Counted from the first letter of the stretch, positions 53,493-63,083 are shown. The stretch is 64,000 bases of DNA from Halobacillus faecis (GCF_007991335.1 NZ_BJYD01000028.1:1-64000); one strand, 5' to 3'. A program made the numbers and translations. The notes: generated by a model from the sequence alone, not told the origin.

Positions 53493-53768
53493 TTAAGAAT
53501 GATGGATTTTGTTTAACCATTCATGGATCTGATCTTCATAATACCTGACTTCCTTTTTAGACGTAGCTCCAACTAACTTTTTTCTAATCTGCTGATACTC
53601 TTCCATTTGAGCTTTCGTCGGGGATGGCTCTTTCGTTGATTCAAGATTGTCTAAGTACAATTGGATTTCAAAAAAATAATGCCGGCTTTCCTCTATCGAT
53701 TCAGCATTTTTGAAGGAGTTCATAAGGTCATCATACGTTTCTTTTTCTTTTTCATTCATCCTAATCAA
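53493..53768 (-). CDS. Helical 91-residue protein of unknown family
   Basis: TTG 53768 has GAGGAGG nine bases upstream and reads LIRMNEKEKETYDDLMNSFK; a longer frame and the internal ATG 53759 lack this support. The protein is charged and mostly helical, with two similar segments, ESRHYFFEIQLYLDNLES and KKEVRYYEDQIHEWLNKI, suggesting an internal repeat of a helix-loop unit. No hydrophobic helix. No family recognised. Confidence 0.65.
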   Translation of the reverse strand: MIRMNEKEKETYDDLMNSFKNAESIEESRHYFFEIQLYLDNLESTKEPSPTKAQMEEYQQIRKKLVGATSKKEVRYYEDQIHEWLNKIHHS

Positions 53769-54310
53769 TGTTCGGCACCTCCTCAAAATTTTTACTGAAC
53801 GGGCGCATCACACGGGAAAGAAACGACCACAATAAAGCAAGATTCCCTTCCAAAACTGAATAGGTTTTGTTTTGGACACCGATTTATACTTCATACCCAT
53901 TATACAAGATTACCTAACGGATATTGTTAGTCCTCTCTCATTTCTACAAAAATTTTTTCAATCCAAAAGACAATAAATGAATGGGAAAAGTGCCATTCCT
54001 TATTGATTGATCCCGCCACTCTGTCTTTCACCAGAATCCTCAATGAACGGTCTTGGAAAATAGTAAAACCACAGCATTACATATAGGAAAGAACGATTCC
54101 TACCACTGAAGATTCGCCCCCCTCACACATGAGACTTCATGAGGAACCCCTTTTATGAATGAAATCACAATGGATATATCTATGAAACAAGCATACATTA
54201 GAATGGAAAAGCGGAATTCAAGGGGGACTCCTCGTGTGGTTTTATTTGGAGATTGACGCGAAGTGAGCCAGGCAATCCGTGATATCTTTCATGTTAGAGA
54301 GGGGAAGCCC
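53769..54310. other. Gene-free divergent region
   Basis: The 540 bp between two divergent genes hold no convincing coding frame, repeat or hairpin that I can support. It must carry the promoters of both neighbours. AT-rich stretches lie at about 53870-53960. Confidence 0.5.
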
Positions 54311-55279
54311 ATGATTTTCATTATTTTCTTTATCGCTGCCATTCTCGTCGTTACAGCTGCGATTCATTTGAACCATTGTGGTGACGTCATTAGTAAAAAA
54401 ACTTCTTTAAGCGGGGCTGTGGTCGGTACCTTCTTAATTGCCGGGGCTACCTCATTACCTGAACTCACGACTAGTATCACGGCCGTCTATATAGATAACC
54501 CTGATATCGCTGTAGGAAATATGCTTGGCAGTAACGTGTTCAATCTATTAATACTTGCCATGGTTGATTTGTTTTATCGAAAGCAACGGTTATTTCAGAG
54601 AATCAATCAGCACGCGAACCTTCCATCCGCATGGATCAGCCTTACTTTTTTGATCATCATCTCCCTTTCCCTCCTGGTTCCTGAATCGATCCAACTTTTT
54701 AATATAGGAATTGAAATGTATATGATTGTCATCTTCTATATCTTTTCCATGAAATTCATTGCCAGTGATTATGAAGACGATGATGGTTCTCCTCTGACTA
54801 AGGATCTTCCCCTATCTTCAGCGATCAAAGGTTTTCTCATAGCTGTAGTCGTCGTCTTTGTCTCCGGCAGCATTCTTTCCATTGCTGGAGATCATATGGC
54901 AGAAATCACAGGCATGAACGCTAGTTTTGTAGGCAGTTTTCTCATTGCAGCCTCCACTTCATTACCTGAGTTCGTAAGCGTCCTTGCCGCATTTAAATTG
55001 GCGAACTACAATATGGCGGTCGGATCCATTATTGGAAGCAACTTGTATAACCTGAAGCTGCTTGTACTCACCGATGTATTGTATCGCAAAGGAGCGATCT
55101 TAAACTCCATCCAAGGCACTCACCTTTATGTAGCAATACTTGGGATCACGATGACACTGTTCCTTATCTACACACTCATCAGGCCGAATAGAATAGGCCG
55201 TTTAGGGCACTATATTATGCCCTCTTTATTCATCATTACGTTATATTTTGTGACTTCTTATATGATCTTTTTCAAGTAG
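54311..55279 (+). CDS. CaCA-family Na+/Ca2+ antiporter-like protein
   Basis: This is a cation/calcium exchanger-type membrane protein with about ten helices and two inverted alpha-repeats: GTFLIAGATSLPELTTSITA (about 40-59) with GNMLGSNVFNLLIL, and GSFLIAASTSLPEFVSVLAA (about 213-232) with GSIIGSNLYNLKLL. The Glu in each repeat that binds the cation is present. ATG 54311 has GAGAGGGGAAG upstream; the frame runs back to GTG 54263 without support. The exchanged ions are not certain. Confidence 0.9.
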   Translation: MIFIIFFIAAILVVTAAIHLNHCGDVISKKTSLSGAVVGTFLIAGATSLPELTTSITAVYIDNPDIAVGNMLGSNVFNLLILAMVDLFYRKQRLFQRINQHANLPSAWISLTFLIIISLSLLVPESIQLFNIGIEMYMIVIFYIFSMKFIASDYEDDDGSPLTKDLPLSSAIKGFLIAVVVVFVSGSILSIAGDHMAEITGMNASFVGSFLIAASTSLPEFVSVLAAFKLANYNMAVGSIIGSNLYNLKLLVLTDVLYRKGAILNSIQGTHLYVAILGITMTLFLIYTLIRPNRIGRLGHYIMPSLFIITLYFVTSYMIFFK

Positions 55280-55376
55280 ATTCTATTTTGGAATCTACTC
55301 TTTCATTAATCACATAAGCCTGCAATTCTTCATGCTCACTAGTACTGTTACAGACTCACAAAATACATGAGAGCGT

Positions 55377-56219
55377 TTAAAGAGGCAGATGCATTTTTCT
55401 AGTTGGATTATAAACATCAAGCCAATGCTCTTTTTCAATTTTCATCCAACTTCCGAACGAATCCAAGAATCTCAATATTTCCTCTGAACTGGAAGAGGGG
55501 TTGATGGCGAACCAAAGCGCTGTCCTCATCTCTTGTTCTTTTTCTGGATAATGCTTTGAGAATAGTTGGTAGGCTGGGAATAGGTCCCTCGTGTACGCTT
55601 GCTCTTGAACAATGACAAGGGCAAGGCCGGACCTCACTAGGATTCTCATGATCCATGAACAAGAATCCTTGATATCTTCTTCATCGTCATTTCCAGTCAA
55701 ATCTTGCTTCGCTCGATCAATGAAAGAAGCGAAGTGAATGAGATGTTCATTCGCTAAAGAGCTGTCGGGTTTGTAATTAGGGAGATCACTGATTAGATTT
55801 TCACCATAGACACAAATTCCATAGGTTTTCAGAATAAACGGGATCATAGAGCAATGCTTTGTATCCTGAAATTCACTTAAAGGACTAAACCCTACTTCTA
55901 CCCCGTTGATAAAACGGTATTTTTGATTGACTAATTGTTCAATCTCCTCTACCCAATCCAAATCCATATTTTGAGGATTGGAATAGGTAACAACGATGAC
56001 GTCAAGGTCCGATACATTTTCAATGTCCTGTCCTTTTGGAACAGAACCCCTTAGGTACATGCTGTGAATCTCCTTTGGTAAAGCGGAAAGGCACTTCTCT
56101 GTGATGAGTCGAATGACCTCTTCGTATTTATCATTGATTTTCGTTGGATCAGACTCGTTTATGATGTTGCCTTGATCGTCTATGGAACACAACGATCCTA
56201 TTTCTTTTATTTCTGTCAT
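55377..56219 (-). CDS. Nucleotidyltransferase-domain protein
   Basis: This is a DNA-polymerase-beta-type nucleotidyltransferase of 280 residues with the GS...DxD motif in YLRGSVPKGQDIENVSDLDV (about 55-74), followed by IVV. A helical C-terminal domain completes it. Family members include aminoglycoside nucleotidyltransferases and many uncharacterised proteins, so resistance must not be assumed. Start ATG is preceded by AGGACATTTAAGG-type sequence. Neighbours do not help. Confidence 0.82.
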   Translation of the reverse strand: MTEIKEIGSLCSIDDQGNIINESDPTKINDKYEEVIRLITEKCLSALPKEIHSMYLRGSVPKGQDIENVSDLDVIVVTYSNPQNMDLDWVEEIEQLVNQKYRFINGVEVGFSPLSEFQDTKHCSMIPFILKTYGICVYGENLISDLPNYKPDSSLANEHLIHFASFIDRAKQDLTGNDDEEDIKDSCSWIMRILVRSGLALVIVQEQAYTRDLFPAYQLFSKHYPEKEQEMRTALWFAINPSSSSEEILRFLDSFGSWMKIEKEHWLDVYNPTRKMHLPL

Positions 56220-56394
56220 CCTTAAATGTCCTCATTTCTTTTCATTGAATATTTCACACGGTGTTTTTTGAGGGTCCAGAAATCCCATTGATCCCCTTAT
56301 TTCCAGCCCTAATATGGAAGCCCATTTTCGTATGGTGTCACTAGTCGATCCTCTTGTATTATGTAAATCATATTCCATATTGGGTATTCACCCT

Positions 56395-56655
56395 TTATTT
56401 CACAATACTTCCTCCAACCGTTGTTCCTTCATTTACCTTCATTCTTCCAACAACGCTATAAGGATTCGAAGGAGACCTGAAAAACTCTCTAGCGCCATGA
56501 TAGGTCGTGTACCATAAGTTATTTATGACACGGTACTCCCCTTTTATTTCATCAAGTACAATAGGGTGAAACAAATATTCAAAAATAGAATCATAAATTT
56601 TAATAATTCCATGCACATATGTTTCATCAAGCCAGATGGTATGTAGACGTTCCAT
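56395..56655 (-). CDS. Hypothetical 86-residue protein
   Basis: The frame starts with ATG after AGAGGG at seven bases. It reads MERLHTIWLDETYVHGIIKI and has balanced composition with aromatic residues, no membrane span and no Cys. It resembles a small soluble barrel-like domain but no family is recognised. The region from 56220 to 56394 downstream holds nothing else. Confidence 0.55.
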   Translation of the reverse strand: MERLHTIWLDETYVHGIIKIYDSIFEYLFHPIVLDEIKGEYRVINNLWYTTYHGAREFFRSPSNPYSVVGRMKVNEGTTVGGSIVK

Positions 56656-56795
56656 TGATCATCCCTCTTTCCTACCCTTTGTTACAAAAGGCTTATACCA
56701 ATTTATCACACTAAAAGATGGAAATAAATGAATTTTCTTTCATTTCTAAATGGGTATTAAAAAAAGACTCATCCAATGAAGGATAAGCCACTGTA

Positions 56796-56836
56796 TATAA
56801 AACCCACTCCCCGCGGGTTGGGGAGTGGGTTTTATA
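56796..56836 (-). terminator. Terminator of DUF4367-like lipoprotein gene
   Basis: A 17-bp perfect stem (56796-56812 with 56820-56836) with a 7-nt loop lies downstream of the lipoprotein gene; the T run is part of the stem end. Confidence 0.8.
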
Positions 56837-56886
56837 CGTGCCACTTACATTTCCTCAACTGTTCTTACACATTTAAGCAGTATAGC

Positions 56887-57798
56887 TTACTCAAAAGACT
56901 CCGCCACCTTGATCAGATCATCCTGCGACAGGCCATCAACATTCCCCTTCAACTCATACATGATCGATCCATCTTTCCAAATCAACCGCTGAGTCTCACC
57001 TTCACTTCCGGCATATTGCCCCGTTTGATCACCGATCGATACCTCTTCTGTCTCTATGTCATCATAAGAGATGTCGCCATCTTTAACGGTCATCAATTCC
57101 ATCTTTTCATTCGTTTCGGCATGAAAGATGAAGGTTAAAACGGTATCCTTCTGCTCCATAACTCCAGGATCAATTTCTACCCCATCCACTTCAAAAGGCA
57201 TGAGCGTCGGATACTTAGACTGATAGGCTTCATCCCCGGTCCGACTCACTAACCTGGAACGGTCATATTCGAAAAGCCCTTCTTCTGTTTGAACGGCCGT
57301 ATCAAAAGCGTGCAGCAATGATTGTACATCATCGTTGTAGTGAATTCGAGTGATTTTCCCTTCTTCATTCGTGTTCACTCTTCCACTGACATCCGCGGTT
57401 TCACCATTGCTTATATTGATTTGCATCTCAAAATCATAAGCGGTTTCCGTATCCTCACTCTGCTCGACGCTCATCTTACCAATATCCATGTTGACGTCAT
57501 TTCCAGCCTTTTGATGAAAGCTGTTCAGCAGATTCGTATCCAACGCCTGACTCATGTACTTTTCTGTGAAGTAAGGTTCGAACTGGTCCATATAGTAGGT
57601 AGAAATTCCTTGATAATTTTCCTCTTCATGCAATTGTTCCAGTTCTTCATCTGGTCCTGAAAATATTTGCTCCAGGACCTTTGTCACATCATCCTCTGTC
57701 GTATTTTCCTCTGTCGAATCCTCACTAGAGGACGGAGAGGATGCACAACCAGCTGTAATCAATAGCGCGATTGTAATAAATAGAATTTTTTTCAACAA
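56887..57798 (-). CDS. Sporulation-type lipoprotein with DUF4367-like end
   Basis: The signal (LLKKILFITIALLITAGCAS) carries a lipobox ending in Cys, followed by a Ser/Glu/Thr-rich linker. A middle domain follows with DFEMQINISNGETADVSGRV, and a C-terminal part EGETQRLIWKDGSIMYELKG then GLSQDDLIKVAESF resembles the DUF4367 domain found in outer-leaflet lipoproteins. I take the TTG at 57798, which follows TGGAGG by eight bases, giving 303 residues; the upstream ATG would lie inside the site. Function unknown. Confidence 0.78.
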   Translation of the reverse strand: MLKKILFITIALLITAGCASSPSSSEDSTEENTTEDDVTKVLEQIFSGPDEELEQLHEEENYQGISTYYMDQFEPYFTEKYMSQALDTNLLNSFHQKAGNDVNMDIGKMSVEQSEDTETAYDFEMQINISNGETADVSGRVNTNEEGKITRIHYNDDVQSLLHAFDTAVQTEEGLFEYDRSRLVSRTGDEAYQSKYPTLMPFEVDGVEIDPGVMEQKDTVLTFIFHAETNEKMELMTVKDGDISYDDIETEEVSIGDQTGQYAGSEGETQRLIWKDGSIMYELKGNVDGLSQDDLIKVAESFE

Positions 57799-57964
57799 AA
57801 AGATAACCTCCATTCTTCCTTCTTTCCTACAAGTACGAATGAGAACGATTTAAGTTTCAAAAATTGGTAATAAAATAGAAATTAACTAGTAAAAAACTCC
57901 TTTTATCACTTCACGATCTTGAAGCCAGCCTTTCACATGGACAAATGATAACTGGATACCCAAT

Positions 57965-58264
57965 TCAAGCTTCTACCACTGACCTTGGCTTAAAGCCGTA
58001 CAACAGGATGTTCAACAAGCTCACTGGGAATAAAGCGATGTACAAATAAAACGAAAGAGAATCCCCGCTCATATTGAACTCATCCACGATATACCCACTG
58101 CTATAAAGGCAGACACTACCGATGATCAAGCTCATGGATGTGATGAAAAGAAGCGTCCATCCATTCACCTTTTCTTCCTTTTGGAAAATGAGAAAAGTCG
58201 TTAGAAAAATAGATACCAGGACCAACACCAGGAATACTGGCCTCAACATAACAAAGGTTTCCAT
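57965..58264 (-). CDS. 99-residue three-span membrane protein
   Basis: This is a hydrophobic protein with three helices (about 7-27, 36-56, 69-90). GGAGGGATTTT precedes the ATG. Polar parts are short, ending FKPRSVVEA. No family is recognised; it resembles many small bacillus membrane proteins. Confidence 0.7.
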   Translation of the reverse strand: METFVMLRPVFLVLVLVSIFLTTFLIFQKEEKVNGWTLLFITSMSLIIGSVCLYSSGYIVDEFNMSGDSLSFYLYIALFPVSLLNILLYGFKPRSVVEA

Positions 58265-58382
58265 AAAATCCCTCCCTTCTTTAGTGTACCAAAGGAATTA
58301 CCCCTGAGGTAGACGCTATCTTTTGATTTCAAAAAGGGAAACTCGTAGACTTGAATGAAGAATAGGAAAAGGAGTGAGGATC

Positions 58383-59105
58383 ATGGCACAAGAAATCAAA
58401 GGGAAAATCGCTTATGTGACCGGTGCAGGTCGCGGCATCGGACGGGCTACGGCTTTGCAACTCGCGAAAGAAGGCGTTCATGTCGGGCTGATTGCAAGGA
58501 CCGAAAGCCGTCTTGAAAAAGTCGCCGAGGAAGCGCGTTCCTACGGAGTCCAGGCAGCTGTAGCGACCGCTGATATTTCAGACATCGATCAAGTGGAACA
58601 AGCGGTTCAGCAATTAAAAGAAGAGCTTGGTGAAGCAGACATTCTCATTAACAACGCAGGCATCGGTGTGTACGGAAAATTTCTTGAACTAGAGCCCGAA
58701 GAATGGAAGCGGACGTTTGAAGTGAATGTTTACGGTACATACCACGTCACAAGAGCCGTCCTGCCTATGATGAAGGAGAAGAACCAGGGGGACATCATCA
58801 ATATTTCTTCAAGCAGCGGACTCAAAGGCACTGCCGGCTCGACGGCTTACAGTGGATCCAAATTTGCCCTGCAAGGGATGATGGAAGCCTTGATGCAGGA
58901 AGTAAGAAGGGACAACATCCGCGTCTTTACATTGAATCCAAGTCTCGTCGCCACAGAACTCGCGCTAGGGGAAGACATGGAAGGACAGGACAAAGGGAAG
59001 TACATGCAGCCGGAGGACCTTGCTGAATACATGGTTTCTCAATTGAAACTACACCCTCGCATTTTCATCAAGCAGTCGCTTCAATGGGCGACCAATCCTT
59101 TTTAA
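58383..59105 (+). CDS. Short-chain dehydrogenase (3-ketoacyl reductase-like)
   Basis: This is an SDR of the classical type with NAD(P) motif TGAGRGIGRA (about 13-22), NNAGIG (about 91-96), and the catalytic Ser in INISSSSG and Tyr-x3-Lys in AYSGSKFALQ (about 154-163). The 240-residue length fits FabG-like enzymes, though no acyl-carrier genes are near, so the substrate is unknown. ATG 58383 follows AAAAGGAGTGAGG. A terminator follows the stop. Confidence 0.92.
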   Translation: MAQEIKGKIAYVTGAGRGIGRATALQLAKEGVHVGLIARTESRLEKVAEEARSYGVQAAVATADISDIDQVEQAVQQLKEELGEADILINNAGIGVYGKFLELEPEEWKRTFEVNVYGTYHVTRAVLPMMKEKNQGDIINISSSSGLKGTAGSTAYSGSKFALQGMMEALMQEVRRDNIRVFTLNPSLVATELALGEDMEGQDKGKYMQPEDLAEYMVSQLKLHPRIFIKQSLQWATNPF

Positions 59106-59154
59106 GTTTTATAGAATGTACTTGGAACCATCGACATTCTTGTGGATTAGAAAC

Positions 59155-59190
59155 GAAAAACGCTTGGATTTTTAACATCCAGGCGTTTTC
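59155..59190 (+). terminator. Terminator of SDR gene
   Basis: A 14-bp stem with one G-T pair (about 59155-59169 with 59177-59190) followed by a T run lies 50 nt after the SDR stop. Confidence 0.88.
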
Positions 59191-59224
59191 TTTTTTCTAT
59201 ACATCCATGAAAGAAACCAAGAGA

Positions 59225-59551
59225 TCAACCAGTAAAGTAATCCTTATAATAGAAGATTGTGACCACCAGTGCGACTACGGTATAACCGATCGCGGTATAA
59301 AATACGACCGTAGGGTTGAAGCTGCGTTTTTCCTCTTCGAGCTTCATTCCAGTCCGGGCCTGGATCCGCAACCGGACCGAATTGGAAGCGAAACCGCCTT
59401 TTGAATTGAAAAACCATACGATTGTCATGACTGCGACGCCAAGCAAAAAGGAATACTCAATGAACTCCCCACTGAAAAAAGAAGCGACTCCCCAATTGAT
59501 CAACATCATCACACTAACAGTAACCAATGCCCATATCATATTTTTCCCCAT
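59225..59551 (-). CDS. 108-residue membrane protein
   Basis: The protein has three hydrophobic helices (about 4-22, 29-45, 81-103), with the middle loop WFFNSKGGFASNSVRLRIQA and a Glu-rich stretch KLEEEKRSFNP. ATG 59551 has GGAGGGGATG upstream. The arrangement resembles the DUF3899 type, a weak match. Function unknown. Confidence 0.7.
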   Translation of the reverse strand: MGKNMIWALVTVSVMMLINWGVASFFSGEFIEYSFLLGVAVMTIVWFFNSKGGFASNSVRLRIQARTGMKLEEEKRSFNPTVVFYTAIGYTVVALVVTIFYYKDYFTG

Positions 59552-59738
59552 CGTCATCCCCTCCAACTATGTATCCTTATATGTACATACGGGGGCATGG
59601 GATGAAAAGTTTCAATTTTCTTACAAATAGTCCTGATTTACCTATATTCCCGATATGCTCTCTTACATACTGCCGGGTTTCAAACCTTTGGAAAAACAGG
59701 AATAGCACGAGTAAGCTTTGAAAAGGGAGAGATTGTAA

Positions 59739-60089
59739 ATGAAGAATCATGCCGAAGAGACCTTGCACGATTACCGTCACGGAATTGAAGAATTGACCAG
59801 TTACTTACCTGAAGCAACGAAAGAATACAACCGTTTTACAGGTGCTTTTTTTGAAGATGGGGAAGTCGATCGTAAGCATAAACATTTGATGGCTCTTGCC
59901 ATCAGCGTGAAGGATGGTGATGAAGCGAGTATCACTTATCACATGGACCAATGTGTAGCGCTCGGGTGCAGCGATCAGCAAATCTATGAAACCATGGGCG
60001 TTGCCGCTGCCTATGGAGGGGGATCTGCGATGAGTCAGGCGGTGACTGTCGGGATCCGTACGTTGAAAGAATTCCGCGAAAGATCCTAG
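59739..60089 (+). CDS. Carboxymuconolactone decarboxylase family protein
   Basis: This is a small alpha-helical AhpD/CMD-fold protein of 116 residues. The core is KHKHLMALAISVKDGDEASI (about 45-64), followed by TYHMDQCVALGCSDQQIYET. The single Cys at about residue 71 means the Cys-x-x-Cys of peroxidase-type AhpD is not present, so redox activity is doubtful. GGGAGAG precedes the ATG. A bidirectional terminator follows. Confidence 0.85.
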   Translation: MKNHAEETLHDYRHGIEELTSYLPEATKEYNRFTGAFFEDGEVDRKHKHLMALAISVKDGDEASITYHMDQCVALGCSDQQIYETMGVAAAYGGGSAMSQAVTVGIRTLKEFRERS

Positions 60090-60101
60090 TGTACCATGAA
60101 T

Positions 60102-60134
60102 AAAGCTTAGTCTACATTCCGTAGACTAAGCTTT
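60102..60134. terminator. Bidirectional terminator, CMD gene / FAD dehydrogenase
   Basis: A 14-bp perfect stem (60102-60115 with 60121-60134) with a 5-nt loop lies between two convergent genes and overlaps the stop of the FAD dehydrogenase. Confidence 0.93.
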
Positions 60135-61457
60135 TATCATGCGTGCCAAATAGATCCCGCTTGCCGCTGCCTGCGACAGGGAGTGCGTCTCGCCCGAACA
60201 GTCCCCGATCAAATACAAACCTGACACCTCGGTTTCAAAATGCTCATCCGTAAAGATCTTCGCTTCGTAAAATTTACTGTCCAACCCATAAAGGATGGTA
60301 TCGCGATCGATTTCCTCGCCGATCAGCCCTTCCAACGCTTCAAAAAACTCCATCAGTGCCTCTATATAAAGGGAAGGAACTTCTTTGCGGAGATCTCCTG
60401 CGTCTGCCTCCAGCGAGGGTTGAATAACACCGCAAGAAAGATGATCAGAAGATTTTCCTTTCAATAAATCTCCCAACTTCTGTGCCACAATCCTGTCCCG
60501 CCCTTGATTGATGCCGCCGATCACATGATGTGCTTCTGCCATCGCATCTGTTTGAGTCTCGAAGTATCGTGGGACGAATAGAGTGAAATTCAAATTCTGA
60601 CTCGGTTCTTCTTCGTTCTGGTTTTGACCATCTGCCATCACCAGGCCATGCTGGTACTTGCGGATGATTCTTCCACGCGGATTCATACAGTAGGTGGTTG
60701 CGGAAAAACGCTCGGTTATGTAATTCAATTTCGTTTCAAAGGTTTCCTGAAGGATGGCATCGAGCTGATTGCCGCGCATCTCCACTCTAATACCTAGATC
60801 CAGCCGTGTCTCGCCTGCCTTTAGCCCTAACTCCGCTGTCATGGATTTGAGCCAGTCACTCCCGCTCATTCCTGTAGCGAAAACGACCTTCTTGCTTTCG
60901 AGTTGTCCGTGGTTTGTATCCATCAAGAACCGCCCACTTTTTTTGGTGACTTCTATAACATCCGCTTCAAAAGTGAATGTCACCCTTTCAGACATTTCCT
61001 CATACATGCTTTGAAAAATCCCCCGGGCAAGCTGCGTCCCCAAATGGCGCACTTCTGTCGAGAAAACTATTAAAGAATGATGAGCAGCTTTTGCTGAAAG
61101 TTTCTCATTTTTCGTACTGTACCTCTCTACAAGGTCGCCACCATAAGAGCACAAAAGCTCATCGACTTCTTCCATGAGCGCAACCGTCTCCTTTTCCCCG
61201 ATCTTCTTCCCCAGCTGCCCACCGAAATCGTTCGTATAATTGAACTTCCCTTCTGATTTTCCGAGGCCGGCAAACCCTACGTACCGATCGCACGGCCCTT
61301 CACAGGTGCACGCTTCCTGTTGTAATCCACACGTCCGTTCAACTAGAGGCTTTCCTTTATCCACTACATGGACGTTCAATTCCGGATGTTCTTTCGTGAG
61401 CGTATAAGCAAGGAACACACCGCTGACGCCGGCCCCAATGATCGTCACGTCATACAC
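60126..61457 (-). CDS. FAD-dependent dehydrogenase with Cys cluster (COG2509-like)
   Basis: This is a 443-residue flavoprotein. The N-terminal Rossmann motif is YDVTIIGAGVSGVFLAYTLT (2-21). A cysteine-rich segment TCGLQQEACTCEGPCDRYVG (about 42-61) follows and could bind a metal or take part in redox. The middle has a second nucleotide site, and the end has LYLIGDCSGETHSLSQAAAS (about 417-436) that binds FAD. The gene begins four bases after a GNAT gene, so the two form an operon. The substrate is unknown. Confidence 0.85.
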   Translation of the reverse strand: MYDVTIIGAGVSGVFLAYTLTKEHPELNVHVVDKGKPLVERTCGLQQEACTCEGPCDRYVGFAGLGKSEGKFNYTNDFGGQLGKKIGEKETVALMEEVDELLCSYGGDLVERYSTKNEKLSAKAAHHSLIVFSTEVRHLGTQLARGIFQSMYEEMSERVTFTFEADVIEVTKKSGRFLMDTNHGQLESKKVVFATGMSGSDWLKSMTAELGLKAGETRLDLGIRVEMRGNQLDAILQETFETKLNYITERFSATTYCMNPRGRIIRKYQHGLVMADGQNQNEEEPSQNLNFTLFVPRYFETQTDAMAEAHHVIGGINQGRDRIVAQKLGDLLKGKSSDHLSCGVIQPSLEADAGDLRKEVPSLYIEALMEFFEALEGLIGEEIDRDTILYGLDSKFYEAKIFTDEHFETEVSGLYLIGDCSGETHSLSQAAASGIYLARMIKA

Positions 61458-61461
61458 AGGA

Positions 61462-62034
61462 TCACGCCCCTTTTGTACGGACTTTGGCGTAGATACACGT
61501 ATCGGTCAACCGCTTCCCATCGACAGATCGATCTTCGTTGCGAAGAATTCCTTCAAGCTCAAAACCGAGGGATTCCGGTATGGCGCGGCTTCTTTTATTT
61601 TCCGATTCACAGCGGATCTCCACCCGTGCTCCTCCTAATTCATTCAAGGCGTATGTCGTCAAAGCGTCCACCGCTTCCCGCATGTATCCTTTTCCACTAT
61701 GTGCGGTATCCATCCAGTAGCCGAGCTCGAACTTCGGCACATCCCAGTCCATTCGATGAAAACCAGTCGAACCGACGAACGTCTGATCCTCTTTCAGAAA
61801 AACGAGATACCTTAAATTCTGACGCAACAAAAATTTCGCATGTGCTTCCCTAGCGTTTGATTCTGTGTCTTCGACGGTCGGCGTCTCCTGGACGAATCCA
61901 AGCCATGGTTTCAGTTCATTCACAGACCTTTGGATGGCTGCATTGACCACTGTCCCGTCGCCAGGCTCCGGCATTTTCAGGATCAGCCGTTCAGTTTCTA
62001 TATGTGTTTTGACATCTCGCATAACTGGATTCAT
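61462..62034 (-). CDS. RimJ/RimL-type GNAT N-acetyltransferase
   Basis: This is a 190-residue GNAT of the RimJ/RimL group that acetylates ribosomal or other protein N-termini or small amines. It has TERLILKMPEPGDG at the start, FELGYWMDTAHSGKGYMREA (acetyl-CoA loop HSGKGYM, about 113-119) and the typical AIPESLGFELEGILRNEDRS. ATG 62034 has AAGGGGATG upstream. It ends four bases before the FAD-dependent dehydrogenase. The natural substrate is unknown. Confidence 0.88.
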   Translation of the reverse strand: MNPVMRDVKTHIETERLILKMPEPGDGTVVNAAIQRSVNELKPWLGFVQETPTVEDTESNAREAHAKFLLRQNLRYLVFLKEDQTFVGSTGFHRMDWDVPKFELGYWMDTAHSGKGYMREAVDALTTYALNELGGARVEIRCESENKRSRAIPESLGFELEGILRNEDRSVDGKRLTDTCIYAKVRTKGA

Positions 62035-62171
62035 TGTCCCATCCCCTTGTGATTCGATTTTATCCTTATCCTCTATCAAACAAGATTTCTTATTTTTTTG
62101 CAACAGCTACATTCAAAGCTTTCTAAATTTTTGTATAATAGACGGACATTCATATAGGAAGGAGGGATCCG

Positions 62172-63080
62172 ATGACGAGAAACCGGGCATTCTTGATGAT
62201 TTTCCTGGGCGCATCCCTGTGGGGCATCATCGGGCTGTTTGTGAACCAATTGTACGATCATGGATTCTCCCCCATTCAAGTCGTCGCTCTCCGAGTGACC
62301 TCTGCGATGGTCATGCTGTTCGGATCCATCATCGTTTCCAATAGAAACCTTTTGAAAATAAAACCCGCAGATTCGCGCTATTTCATCGGGACAGGGGTCA
62401 TCAGCATCGCTTTGTTCAACTGGTGTCTGTTCAGCGCCATTGAGGCGACTTCGATGGCGATCGCTTTCGTTCTCCTTTATACTGCACCTGTGTTTGTGAC
62501 CATTTTTTCAAGAATCTTCTTTAAAGAGGCTTGGACAGGAAGAAAACTGATGGCCCTTTTCACGACTTTTGTCGGGTGTACGTTCGTCATCGGATGGCTT
62601 CCAGGACTGCAAGCCTCCTTATCATGGCCCGGCCTGTTATTCGGCCTGGGTTCGGGACTGTTTTATGCCCTTTACAGCATCTTCGGGAAGGTCGTTTTGA
62701 AAAAATACCGCTCCCTGACTGTCACCTTTTATACATTTCTATTCGCAGCTCTCGCAGTCGTTCCTTTCAGCGGCCTATGGGAAGAAATGGCTTTAATGAA
62801 TGACATTTGTGTCTGGCTGTTGATTCTCGGCCTCGGACTCATCTCGACCGTTCTGCCTTTCCTTCTTTATACGAAAGGCCTCGAGCATGTGGAATCGAGC
62901 CGCGCTTCCATCGTCGCCACCATCGAACCGGTCGTCGCGACGCTTGTCGGATATTTCGTTTATGCGGAAGTGATGACGATTTATCAATACGCCGGGGTCG
63001 TGCTCGTACTTTTATCAGTTATTATTGTTCAGGAGGCGAAAAAGAAGCCTGCTCATCACAGGGAAAAGTCCGCTTCTTGA
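62172..63080 (+). CDS. EamA/DMT-family transporter
   Basis: This is a ten-helix drug/metabolite transporter of 302 residues with two EamA repeats: about 8-140 (FLGASLWGIIGLFVNQLYDH) and 152-285 (GLGSGLFYALYSIFGKVVLK). The second has the family signature with EPVVATLVGYFVYAEVMTIY (about 257-276). GGAAGGAGGG precedes the ATG. The end is short and basic. The substrate is unknown. A 21-bp tandem array begins four bases after the stop codon. Confidence 0.92.
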   Translation: MTRNRAFLMIFLGASLWGIIGLFVNQLYDHGFSPIQVVALRVTSAMVMLFGSIIVSNRNLLKIKPADSRYFIGTGVISIALFNWCLFSAIEATSMAIAFVLLYTAPVFVTIFSRIFFKEAWTGRKLMALFTTFVGCTFVIGWLPGLQASLSWPGLLFGLGSGLFYALYSIFGKVVLKKYRSLTVTFYTFLFAALAVVPFSGLWEEMALMNDICVWLLILGLGLISTVLPFLLYTKGLEHVESSRASIVATIEPVVATLVGYFVYAEVMTIYQYAGVVLVLLSVIIVQEAKKKPAHHREKSAS

Positions 63081-63083
63081 GCG

